A DNA stretch of 34,577 nt, from positions 1 to 34,577 of the forward strand of contig CAUJJW010000409.1 of the NCBI GenBank assembly GCA_963205105.1, read 5' to 3'. Shown here piece by piece: positions 15,854 through 23,363 of the stretch. The notes beneath the pieces were generated by a model. That model was not told the DNA's origin. It did no database searches and saw only the letters and a program-made list of their open reading frames with translations. Source of the DNA: Verrucomicrobiota bacterium. Its GTDB lineage: Bacteria > Verrucomicrobiota > Verrucomicrobiia > Limisphaerales > CAIMTB01. Made by a program: the position numbers and the translations under genes. How positions within the stretch are numbered: position 1 is the first letter of the stretch; each line of letters opens with the position of its first letter.

Positions 15854-17176
15854 ATGCAAGAAGGTCCAAGAACGGATTTGCCGTTCGAATCCGGTTCCCA
15901 TCCGGTTGGGTCGACAGGTGGTCAGGCCGAGTTGCCCGTCGCTCCCGCGAGCTCGAATCCGATCACACCGTCTGCGGCCATGACGCCGCCGCCAGTGCTG
16001 CCCCCGCGTGGAGGCGCGACGCCGCCGGGCGGGCGGGTGTGGAGCGGGGGTGGGACCGGTTCGGGAGGTGGCGGCGCGGTTCCGCCGTCCCAAGGCCTTC
16101 CACCCCGTCGTGGCGGTGGAGGTTGGTGGTGGGCGCTGGGCATCCTCCTGGTGGTCATCGGCCTGGTGGCGGCCGGCGGGTTGTACCTGGTGGGCCAGTT
16201 GGGCGAACTCGGATCGGGTTCCCTCGGATTTCAGTCCTCCACGGCGCATAGCGATTTGCGGGAAGTGGTGATCGAAACATCGTCGACGCGCGACAAGATC
16301 GCGGTGGTGGAGATGCAGGGGGTGATCTCGAGCGATCCGATGGATTACCACGGCAACTCCATCATCAGCCACATCGACGAGCAGTTGGAGCGTGCGGGGA
16401 AGGATGACCAGGTACGGGCGGTTCTCCTGAAGATCGATTCGCCGGGCGGCGAAGTGCTGGCGTCGGACGAGATCTACAAGCTGCTGGCTGAATTCCAGGA
16501 GGAGTATGACAAGCCGGTGGTGGCGTCGATGGGCACGGTGGCGGCCTCGGGCGGATACTATGTGGCGGCTCCGTGCCGGTGGATTGTCGCCAACGAACTG
16601 ACCATCACGGGCAGCATCGGGGTGATCATGCAGACCTACAACTGGCGTGCGCTGATGGACAAGGTGGGCGTGCGTCCCCAGGTGTTCAAGAGTGGCGCCT
16701 TCAAGGACATGCTGAGTCCCGACAAACAGGAAATCGACATCACCAGCGAGGAACGGCGGATGGTTCAGGATCTGGTGAACGAGACATTTGAGCGTTTCAA
16801 GGCGGTCATTGAGGAGGGACGTGGACTGGCGCATGCCCGGAACGAGGACAACGTGGGTGAAGCCACGGACCAGGGCCGTCAGTTGGCCTCCAACTGGAAG
16901 GATTTCGCCGATGGCCGACTACTCTCGGGCAAGGAGGCCTGGCGCCTGGGATTTGTGGATGAGCTGGGTGATTTCTCAGCGGCCGTCGCTCGGGCGCGCC
17001 AACTGGCAGGCATCGAAGATGCCAAGCTGATTCAGTACCTTCGGCCGGCAAGCTTCGGTTCGTTGTTCCGGCTTCTGGGCAGCAGCCAGGACACACGCAT
17101 CCAGGTGGATCTGGGGGTTCGGGTGCCGAAGCTGCGCACGGGACTCTATTTTCTCGCCCCCCATCTGGCGCCTTGA
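15854..17176 (+). CDS. sppA: Signal peptide peptidase SppA-type membrane protease (S49)
   Basis: The 440-residue product begins with about 90 Gly/Pro-rich residues, then a single membrane helix ('WWWALGILLVVIGLVAAGGL'), then an S49 protease domain. 'AVLLKIDSPGGEVLASDEI' and 'SMGTVAASGGYYVAAP' are family hallmarks. Ser232 is the nucleophile, and Lys284 in 'KSGAFKD', 52 residues later as in the Bacillus subtilis enzyme, is the general base. SppA degrades leftover signal peptides in the membrane. The ATG at 15854 is preferred because upstream codons in the frame do not look coding; a start later in the Gly/Pro segment is possible. The N-terminal low-complexity part is longer than in model SppA proteins. 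It converges with the RodZ-like gene. Confidence 0.9.
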   Translation: MQEGPRTDLPFESGSHPVGSTGGQAELPVAPASSNPITPSAAMTPPPVLPPRGGATPPGGRVWSGGGTGSGGGGAVPPSQGLPPRRGGGGWWWALGILLVVIGLVAAGGLYLVGQLGELGSGSLGFQSSTAHSDLREVVIETSSTRDKIAVVEMQGVISSDPMDYHGNSIISHIDEQLERAGKDDQVRAVLLKIDSPGGEVLASDEIYKLLAEFQEEYDKPVVASMGTVAASGGYYVAAPCRWIVANELTITGSIGVIMQTYNWRALMDKVGVRPQVFKSGAFKDMLSPDKQEIDITSEERRMVQDLVNETFERFKAVIEEGRGLAHARNEDNVGEATDQGRQLASNWKDFADGRLLSGKEAWRLGFVDELGDFSAAVARARQLAGIEDAKLIQYLRPASFGSLFRLLGSSQDTRIQVDLGVRVPKLRTGLYFLAPHLAP

Positions 17177-17178
17177 TC

Positions 17179-17226
17179 GGAGGGCGGAGGGCGGAGGACA
17201 GAGGGCGGAGGACAGAGGGCGGAGGG
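17179..17226. repeat. Short purine-rich tandem repeat
   Basis: Two copies of the 14-mer GGAGGACAGAGGGC follow two copies of GGAGGGC and end in GGAGGG, between the convergent sppA and RodZ-like genes. All but a few bases are purines on the plus strand. The copy number may vary between strains. Confidence 0.75.
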
Positions 17227-17242
17227 TCTTCCGTTCAATGGT

Positions 17243-17866
17243 TCACGGACGGCGGTTGGGTGCGGGGCGTTGAGGGGTGTTGCGCTGCGAAGGGGACGCG
17301 GAATTGGGGCGGTTGGCGGGGGACTGTGGAGCGGCAGGGCGCGGGGCCACGACGGGGGTGGTGTTGGTCGGGATGGAGAGAATATCGCCTTCGGCGATGG
17401 CGGCAGGCTGATGAACTCCGGGGCCCAGACGACTCAGGGGATCTTCCCGCATGCGTTTGGACCAAGCATGCCAGCCGTAGTAGGAGCCGGCGACGATGCC
17501 GACGGTGCCACCGACCACGGTCAGCACGCGCCAATTGACTCGGGAAAGCTGGTAGGTGATCCAGTCGAGAGGACCGCGCTGACCGCCGGTGAGGCTGGGC
17601 GGGGCGCTGAATTCCGGGGACTGGGAAAGTTCCGCATCGAGTGAGGCAAGGACGGCGGGGACGTCCATGTGGAGGAAGGTCGCGCAGGTGCGCACGGAAC
17701 CCCGGATGTAGACCGGGGCGGGGAATGGGTCGTAGTTCGAGGATTCGAGGGCCTCGATATGATCACTGCGGATCTTGGTCAGTTCCGCCAGGTCGTGCAG
17801 TGAAAGGCCTTGCGCCTCCCGAGCTTGGCGCAGTTGTTCGGCCACCGAGGACATCTGCAAGGACAT
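17243..17866 (-). CDS. RodZ-like HTH membrane protein
   Basis: The 207-residue product starts with an XRE/HTH_25 domain of RodZ type (about 5-68): 'LRQAREAQGLSLHDLAELTK' and 'HIEALESSNYDPFPAPVYIR', followed by 'VRTCATFLHMD'. A single membrane helix lies at about 113-131 ('VLTVVGGTVGIVAGSYYGW'), and a Pro/Ala/Asn-rich tail of about 60 residues completes the protein. This topology (cytoplasmic HTH, one helix, disordered outer tail) matches RodZ, which links MreB to the cell-wall machinery. The usual C-terminal RodZ beta domain (DUF4115) is absent. No mreB or other shape genes are in the window, so a RodZ role is uncertain. It is divergent from the sulfatase gene, with 73 bases between starts. 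Confidence 0.75.
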   Translation of the reverse strand: MSLQMSSVAEQLRQAREAQGLSLHDLAELTKIRSDHIEALESSNYDPFPAPVYIRGSVRTCATFLHMDVPAVLASLDAELSQSPEFSAPPSLTGGQRGPLDWITYQLSRVNWRVLTVVGGTVGIVAGSYYGWHAWSKRMREDPLSRLGPGVHQPAAIAEGDILSIPTNTTPVVAPRPAAPQSPANRPNSASPSQRNTPQRPAPNRRP

Positions 17867-17939
17867 AGCCGAAGAGACCTGGGCGCGTCGATTTCAGAAT
17901 CCGCTGGTTCATGCCGGCCGATTTGGCAACGTCGGGCCC

Positions 17940-19538
17940 GTGAAATGGCCTTGGTTGTATTGGGCTGCCTTATTTGTGGTTCCTTGGGCCTGGGCGCAGC
18001 CTGCTCCCCCCAAGCTGCCCAACGTGGTTCTCATCCTGGCGGACGATCTTGGCTGGATGGATGCGGGGTTTGCCGGATCGCGATTTTATGAGACGCCGCA
18101 TCTGGATGCCCTGGCGGCCGGGGGCATACGACTGACCGGCTTCTATGCGGCTCCGGTGGGAATGCCGACCCACGCGGCGTTGCTTTCCGGGCAATACTCC
18201 CCGCGAACCTTGGTTTTCGCAGGGGATATTGGCGACGTTTCGCCCACGGGATCGGTGGCGACAGTTGATTTTCCGGTGCGGACCAATCTGGCGACGGTGT
18301 TGAAAGGGGCCGGGTACGCCACCGGTTACATCGGTACCTGGGGTTTCAACCGGGAGGGGGATGCCCAGCCGACGCGATTGGGGTTTGATGAGGCGGTTTT
18401 GACGAGTCCGCAGCATGTGGGATTCGAGGTGCATCCACCGGCTGAAGTCCCGGCGGGCGCGCACTTGGTGGATTTTGTGACGGAACGGGCGCTGGACTTC
18501 CTGGATCGTCATCGCGAGCAGCGCTTTTTTCTCATGATCTCGCACTTCAGTGTGCATCAACCGACCGAACCCAAGCCGGCCTGGGTGGGGCGATTTGAGA
18601 AGAAGCCGCCGGCGGGCGGGCACCGGGATGCCGCGTATGCCGCGATGATTGGTGGTTTGGACGAAGGGGTGGGGCGGGTCATTGCCCGGATTGAATCCTT
18701 GAACCTGACCGGCAACACCCTGGTGATATTCCTTTCGGACAACGGTGGTGTTGGAATGCAGACCGACGCGGAAAGCGGGGGGCGTCGCACCGGGGTGACG
18801 GACAACGCGCCGCTGCGTGGAGGCAAAGGAATGGTCTACGAGGGGGGCATGCGGGTTCCATTTCTGGTCCGCTGGCCCGGGGTGGTTTCGCCGGGGAGCC
18901 GGTCGTCGGACCCTGCGTCGGCCATCGACCTGTTCCCCACGTTGTGCGAGGTGGCAGGAACCCGGCCTCCGGCCGGACAGCCGGTGGATGGAATCAGCCT
19001 CCTGCCCTTGTGGAAGAATGCCGCGGCACCTCTGGGAAGGGACGCGTTGTTCTGGCACTTTCCCGATGGAGTCGAAACCGCCGGGCGTCCTCCAGTCCGA
19101 ACCCCGCCCGTCGGCATTGTTCGTGCCGGAAACTTCAAGTTGATCGAATGGCTCGAGGACGGCCGGGTGGAGCTGTACAACGTGGTGGAGGACTTGGGTG
19201 AGAAGAACAATCTGGTGCGGAGCCTTCCCGACAAAACCTCGGAGCTGAAAGCGAAGCTGGCCGCCTGGCGCAAGGAGATCGGTGCCCCCGCGGGTGCGGT
19301 GAAAGCTCCCGTGGCACCCCCGGCAACTCCTCCGCCCGCGGCTGCGCCTGTGCCTGCACCCGTCGCTGCTCCGGCAACGAACGCCCCGCCACCGGCGGTG
19401 CCGATACCACCCCCGGCGGCACCCGCGGTGGCGCCGACGACCCCGACGCCGACACCCGCAACCCCTGCTGCGGAGGTTCCACCTGCCGCCATTCCGATTC
19501 CGGCAGTGCCGGCGGCGGAACCGAAAGCAGGCTCATGA
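17940..19538 (+). CDS. Secreted sulfatase-fold protein lacking the formylglycine site (predicted pseudoenzyme)
   Basis: The GTG at 17940 is chosen because it opens a signal peptide ending 'WAWAQP'; the product is 532 residues. The sulfatase fold is clear from 'NVVLILADDLGWMDAGF' (metal ligands Asp35, Asp36), 'FLSDNGG', 'GGKGMVYEGGMRVPFLVRW' and 'FKLIEWLEDGRVELYN'. The segment that should read CxPxR before 'AALLSG' reads 'VGMPTHAALLSG': Gly74 replaces the Cys/Ser converted to formylglycine, and His78 replaces Arg. The usual GKWHLG motif reads 'GTWGFN', losing its Lys and His. The protein thus keeps part of the metal site but not the nucleophile. A Pro/Ala-rich tail of about 80 residues follows. 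It is probably inactive as a sulfatase and may bind sulfated ligands (inference). The stop overlaps the next gene by 4 bp. Confidence 0.85.
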   Translation: MKWPWLYWAALFVVPWAWAQPAPPKLPNVVLILADDLGWMDAGFAGSRFYETPHLDALAAGGIRLTGFYAAPVGMPTHAALLSGQYSPRTLVFAGDIGDVSPTGSVATVDFPVRTNLATVLKGAGYATGYIGTWGFNREGDAQPTRLGFDEAVLTSPQHVGFEVHPPAEVPAGAHLVDFVTERALDFLDRHREQRFFLMISHFSVHQPTEPKPAWVGRFEKKPPAGGHRDAAYAAMIGGLDEGVGRVIARIESLNLTGNTLVIFLSDNGGVGMQTDAESGGRRTGVTDNAPLRGGKGMVYEGGMRVPFLVRWPGVVSPGSRSSDPASAIDLFPTLCEVAGTRPPAGQPVDGISLLPLWKNAAAPLGRDALFWHFPDGVETAGRPPVRTPPVGIVRAGNFKLIEWLEDGRVELYNVVEDLGEKNNLVRSLPDKTSELKAKLAAWRKEIGAPAGAVKAPVAPPATPPPAAAPVPAPVAAPATNAPPPAVPIPPPAAPAVAPTTPTPTPATPAAEVPPAAIPIPAVPAAEPKAGS

Positions 19539-20749
19539 GCGGTCCTGGTCGCTTGCGCCTGCATTTGACGCCGGCGGCGGAAGGTGCGGTTCGGAGGGGG
19601 CATCCCTGGGTTTATGCGGATCGGGTGCGCGAACAGAATCGCGAGGGTGTGGCGGGGGAATTGGCTGTGTTGTACGACCGGCGCAATCGCTTCCTGGCCC
19701 TGGGTTTGTTCGATCCGGGGTCACCATTGCGGGTTCGTGTGTTGCATGTGGGTGATCCCGTCACGGTGGATGATGCGTGGTGGTTGGCGCGGTTGGAGAC
19801 CACGCTGGCCCGGCGGGCGGGGCTTTTTGATGCGGAGACCACCGGTTGGCGGTGCATTCACGGAGAGAACGACGGCTGGCCCGGCCTGGTGCTGGATCGG
19901 TATGGCGATGTGTTGGTCCTGAAACTGTACACGGCGGCGTGGCTGCCCCGGTTGCGTGAATTGCTGCCCCTGCTGGAACGGTGTCTTCAACCGCGGTCGG
20001 TGGTTTTGCGGCTGAGCCGGAATGTGGCCGCGGTAGCCGCGGGTGAGTATGGACGGCGCGAGGGCGACGTGTTGGTGGGTGAGCCGGTGACCGGACCCGT
20101 GGAATTCCTGGAGTCGGGCATTCGATTCGAGGCGGAGGTGTTGAAGGGGCAGAAGACGGGGTTCTTTCTGGACCAGCGCGACAACCGGCGGTGTGTGGGC
20201 ACGCTTTCGGCCGGAGCCCAGGTGCTGAACGCCTTCAGCTTCTCCGGCGGGTTCTCACTGCATGCGGCCCGCGGAGGCGCGGTGCGGGTGGTGGACGTCG
20301 ACATCAGCGGCCACGCCCTGGCGAGTGCCCGGCGGAACATGGACCTGAACCGGCATCTGCCGGGCGTGGCGGCGGCGCGGCACGAGTCGGTGCAGGCGGA
20401 CGTCTTCGACTGGCTGGCGGCCAGCGAACGTCCGGAGTTTGACGTGGTGATTCTGGATCCGCCGTCGCTGGCGCGACGAGAGGCAGACCGGGAGGTGGCC
20501 ATCGCGGCGTATGGCCGACTGGCCGGACTGGGATGGAGTCGCGTTCGGCCCGGCGGGGTGCTTTTGGCGGCCTCGTGCTCGGCGCACGTCAGTGCGGAGG
20601 AATTCTTCGGGGTGGTGCGCACGGCGATTGGCAGAAATGGCGGGCGCTTCACCGAGATGCAGACGGCGGGCCATCCGGCCGACCATCCCGCGGTGTTCCC
20701 GGAAGCCCACTACCTGAAGGCGATCTATCTTCGCCGTGGTCCGGGCTAG
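19535..20749 (+). CDS. rlmI: RlmI-like 23S rRNA cytosine C5-methyltransferase
   Basis: The 404-residue product has an N-terminal PUA domain ('RRGHPWVYADRV'), a central beta domain ('RCIHGENDGWPGLVLDRYGD') and a class I SAM-dependent methyltransferase domain. In the last, 'VLNAFSFSGGFSLHAARGGA' is motif I, 'VVDVDISGHALASARRNMDL' binds the ribose, 'VVILDPPSLAR' is motif IV and 'AASCSAHVS' contains the expected catalytic cysteine. RlmI methylates C1962 of 23S rRNA in Escherichia coli. The ATG overlaps the sulfatase stop (19535-19538). Its TAG stop falls in the terminal inverted repeat of the adjacent palindromic element, so the last residues (GPG) may come from that element. Confidence 0.88.
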   Translation: MSGPGRLRLHLTPAAEGAVRRGHPWVYADRVREQNREGVAGELAVLYDRRNRFLALGLFDPGSPLRVRVLHVGDPVTVDDAWWLARLETTLARRAGLFDAETTGWRCIHGENDGWPGLVLDRYGDVLVLKLYTAAWLPRLRELLPLLERCLQPRSVVLRLSRNVAAVAAGEYGRREGDVLVGEPVTGPVEFLESGIRFEAEVLKGQKTGFFLDQRDNRRCVGTLSAGAQVLNAFSFSGGFSLHAARGGAVRVVDVDISGHALASARRNMDLNRHLPGVAAARHESVQADVFDWLAASERPEFDVVILDPPSLARREADREVAIAAYGRLAGLGWSRVRPGGVLLAASCSAHVSAEEFFGVVRTAIGRNGGRFTEMQTAGHPADHPAVFPEAHYLKAIYLRRGPG

Positions 20750-20928
20750 CCCGGACATTTCATATCCCTTCTGCTGCGACTGGCTGCGAGCCCGACTGGC
20801 GTTGTTGGCGTCGCTTTCCTCACCGGGCAGTATGTTCTCATACAGCCCGGGTCGGAAGAGCTTCGGCCGCCTAGCCAGTCGGGCTCTCGCTGCGTCTCGC
20901 GACGAAGGTGGATGAAACATCCGGGCTA
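20747..20928. mobile_element. Palindromic MITE-like element between convergent genes
   Basis: About 182 bp bounded by TAGCCCGGACATTTCAT (left) and ATGAAACATCCGGGCTA (right); the ends are inverted copies matching at 15 of 17 positions. Inside, GAGCCCGACTGGC and GCCAGTCGGGCTC form a second, perfect inverted pair, so much of the element can fold as a long hairpin. The left end sits in the perfect 18-bp palindrome GTCCGGGCTAGCCCGGAC (20739-20756). The terminal TAG is the stop codon of rlmI on the plus strand and, at the other end, of the pseudopilin gene on the minus strand. The element has no ORF of its own and no clear target-site duplication. Confidence 0.7.
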
Positions 20929-21627
20929 GGGAGCCCACCGGAAATGGGGGTGGTTGGTCAGGGGACGGTTCCGGGCGAAGTCCCAGTAGGTGGGTGCAGG
21001 GAACCCGGCCACATGGCCGTCGAGCAGGAGGAAATGGGCGCCTCCGGAATGGAGGTTGGTGTGGGTGAAGTTGGAGGAGCCAACTCCGGGAAGGTTTTTG
21101 GAATCGAAGAGCCAGACCAGACGGGTGGGGTCCGGGATGGAGGCGAGCCGGACGGAGGCTTCCGATGCGCTGGTGCCGTCGACGTTCTGGTTGAGGCAGT
21201 AGTGGAAGAGATTGTTGCCGTTGCTGCGGCGGCGGTTGACGGGGCAATGCCAGGGCGAGTTGCCCAGGGCGGCGGCGGGGTTGGTGCGCCAGGGTTGATC
21301 ATGATAGCGGGGGGCCTGGATCTGCCGCGGCAGCTGGATGTACCAACCCTGGTTGGTGTGGCGCTCGGTCGGGTTGGGAAACCCTTCGGGTGGCAGGAGG
21401 TCGTCGTGATCATCGGCGTACAACCGGGTGGCGAGGCCCCAATCCCGGAGGTGCTGCCGGCAGACCAGGGCGCGGGCGAGGGCCATGGGCCGGCTGGCGG
21501 TGGCCAGGATCAGCGTGGCGAGGATGGCAATGATCAGGATGACGGTGAGCAATTCGACGAGGGTGAAGGCGCGGGCGGCCGGACTGTGGCAAGGCGCGCC
21601 CGAGCGACGGCCGGGATGGATGGGCAT
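20926..21627 (-). CDS. Prepilin-type pseudopilin with H-X9-DG motif
   Basis: The 233-residue product has a type IV prepilin N-terminus: a basic leader, then 'RAFTLVELLTVILIIAILAT', with cleavage expected before Phe21 and Glu at +5. The -1 residue is Ala, where Gly is most common. The C-terminal half carries 'HSGGAHFLLLDGHV', the H-X9-DG motif of the processing-associated pseudopilins abundant in Verrucomicrobia and Planctomycetes. They are thought to be minor subunits of type II secretion-like or pilus systems. The ATG at 21627 is preferred because GGAGGT lies just upstream; the frame is open far beyond. No assembly genes are nearby. Its stop lies in the palindromic element. Confidence 0.87.
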   Translation of the reverse strand: MPIHPGRRSGAPCHSPAARAFTLVELLTVILIIAILATLILATASRPMALARALVCRQHLRDWGLATRLYADDHDDLLPPEGFPNPTERHTNQGWYIQLPRQIQAPRYHDQPWRTNPAAALGNSPWHCPVNRRRSNGNNLFHYCLNQNVDGTSASEASVRLASIPDPTRLVWLFDSKNLPGVGSSNFTHTNLHSGGAHFLLLDGHVAGFPAPTYWDFARNRPLTNHPHFRWAP

Positions 21628-21786
21628 GGGACCTCCGTGGACGGATGTGGGTGGCCCTCCCAGGCGCGCCGCGGATGTGGCATGGGCGGGCGCCGTTGTC
21701 ATGCCGAAAAAAATCCCGGGCATATTGCTGTTGCCGGGATCGTTGGCGTGGAAATACTGACCGCCTACCGTTTGCCGCCGCGAGGG

Positions 21787-22536
21787 ATGAACGACTGGAA
21801 TATCCAGGCCCGTGCGCGCGTCTGCCAATCCTGCGGACACGCGTTTGCCGACAAAGATCCGTACCACACGGTGCTCTCTGAGCAGCGTTCGGGTTTTGAA
21901 CGGATGGACATCTGTGCCTCCTGCTGGGAATCGCAGCACCGTGAAGGGTCCTCGGACCGCAAGGGTTTCATTTCCCACTGGCAGGGGCTGTTCGTCATAC
22001 CGCCGCCGCCGCCGCCGGAGGCGATCCAGAAGGACAGTGCGGAATCCCTGCTGCGCCGCTTGGTGGAACGTCAGGATCCAGCCTGGCAACCGGCCGCCTA
22101 CATTCTTGCGGCGATGCTCGAGCGAAAACGGGTGCTCAAGATCCGCGAGCAAATCCGTCAAGAAGGCCGCAGGATTTTCGTCTACGAACTGCCGCGTTCC
22201 GGGGAGATCTTCACCATCCGGGATCCGGACCTGAAGCTGGACCAGTTGGAGCAGGTGCAACGTGACGTCGCCCGGTTGCTGGAAGTTGGGTTGCCGGTGG
22301 AGGCTTCGCCGACCGAGGAACCGTTTGTTCCGGAAATGACACCCGCGGATGTGGCGCAATCGATGGAACAGGTGTCGGAGGCCGAGGTTGTGACCACGGC
22401 GGAGGCTGGAGGCGAGGTGGAGGATCATCGCGGGGAACCGGCGCAGGGGGCAGAAGGGGCCGCGGATTCAGCCGCGCCGGAGGCGGATCTGGAACAGGAG
22501 CCGTCCGCGAGCCGGCCGTCGTCGTCGACCCCCTGA
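21787..22536 (+). CDS. Zinc-ribbon protein of unknown function
   Basis: From the ATG at 21787 the product has 249 residues. It opens with two CxxC knuckles, 'RVCQSCGHAF' (Cys13, Cys16) and 'DICASCWES' (Cys43, Cys46), suggesting one zinc site. A helical segment follows, with 'ESLLRRLVERQDPAWQPAAY' and 'ILAAMLERKRVLKIREQIR'. A short beta part reads 'RRIFVYELPRSGEIFTIRDP', and then comes an acidic, probably disordered tail of about 80 residues rich in Glu, Ala and Pro. No catalytic motif is seen. RNase III starts 22 bases after its stop, and this pairing may reflect co-transcription. The upstream frame is open but antisense to the pseudopilin gene. The function is not known to me. Confidence 0.75.
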   Translation: MNDWNIQARARVCQSCGHAFADKDPYHTVLSEQRSGFERMDICASCWESQHREGSSDRKGFISHWQGLFVIPPPPPPEAIQKDSAESLLRRLVERQDPAWQPAAYILAAMLERKRVLKIREQIRQEGRRIFVYELPRSGEIFTIRDPDLKLDQLEQVQRDVARLLEVGLPVEASPTEEPFVPEMTPADVAQSMEQVSEAEVVTTAEAGGEVEDHRGEPAQGAEGAADSAAPEADLEQEPSASRPSSSTP

Positions 22537-22558
22537 AGCCGAGTTGAAATTGATCCTG

Positions 22559-23359
22559 ATGACACCCGGCACTCCAGAGGAGGGGAGGAGCGGACGGGAG
22601 ATCCCGAAGGGCAAGGCTGCGAGCCGCTCGGGGGTGGGGAGTCGTGTTCCCAGTGCTTCCGAATTTGCGGAGAACCTGGGGCATCCCTTTCAAAACCTGG
22701 ATTTGCTGGAGCTGGCGCTGACCCATCCCTCGATCACCCATGACATGGGGGCGGGGACGCCACACAACCAGCGTTTGGAGTTTCTGGGGGACGCGGTGCT
22801 GCAATTGGTGTTGACCCTGGAGTTGTACGAAAAATTCCCCGATCTGGGTGAAGGACCGCTGACGCAGGCGCGTGCGGAGATGGTGAATCGCCGGACCCTG
22901 GCGCTTCAGAGCCGGGCGATGAACGTGGGCGAGTTTCTTCGGATGAGCCGGTCGGAGGAGACGACCGGGGGGCGCGACCGATCCTCGGCGCTGGCGGATG
23001 CGTTTGAGGCGGTGGTCGGTGCGATTTTTTTGGACGGCGGTTTGCCGGCGGCGCGGCGATTTGTGCTTCAACGATTCCGGGAGGCTTTCGGGCAATTGGA
23101 CGCGCTGCCGAGCTTCCACAATCCCAAGGGCGACCTTCAGGAGTTGCTTCAGGCGGAGTCGGCGGAACCGCCGGTGTACCAGTTGATCGCGGTGAGCGGC
23201 CCGGACCATGACCGGAACTTCGAGTGTGCGGTGAGTTACCGGGGTGAAGAGCTGGGTCGTGGCGCGGGGAAAACCAAGAAAGCCGCCGAGTCGGAGGCGG
23301 CCCGGGTGGCACTGGAGCGGTTGAAGGCGCGCCAGGCGGAGGGGCCGGCTGGCCAGTAA
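22559..23359 (+). CDS. rnc: Ribonuclease III
   Basis: The 266-residue product (ATG at 22559; a TTG five codons upstream is also possible) has about 30 extra N-terminal residues and then the RNase III domain. The signature reads 'HNQRLEFLGDAVLQLVLT', with Glu74 and Asp78 as metal ligands, and the second acidic cluster is in 'ALADAFEAVVGAIFLDGG'. A C-terminal double-stranded RNA-binding domain runs from 'NPKGDLQELLQ' to 'AGKTKKAAESEAARVALERL'. The enzyme processes rRNA precursors and other double-stranded RNAs. The usual NERLEFLGD reads NQRLEFLGD here, a conservative change that leaves the catalytic residues intact. The RND exporter gene starts 4 bases after its stop. Confidence 0.95.
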   Translation: MTPGTPEEGRSGREIPKGKAASRSGVGSRVPSASEFAENLGHPFQNLDLLELALTHPSITHDMGAGTPHNQRLEFLGDAVLQLVLTLELYEKFPDLGEGPLTQARAEMVNRRTLALQSRAMNVGEFLRMSRSEETTGGRDRSSALADAFEAVVGAIFLDGGLPAARRFVLQRFREAFGQLDALPSFHNPKGDLQELLQAESAEPPVYQLIAVSGPDHDRNFECAVSYRGEELGRGAGKTKKAAESEAARVALERLKARQAEGPAGQ

Positions 23360-23363
23360 GACG

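Noticed and set aside
20908..21786. N-terminal extension of the zinc-ribbon protein frame
   Set aside because: The extension runs antisense to the pseudopilin gene and through the palindromic element; coding character begins at 21787.
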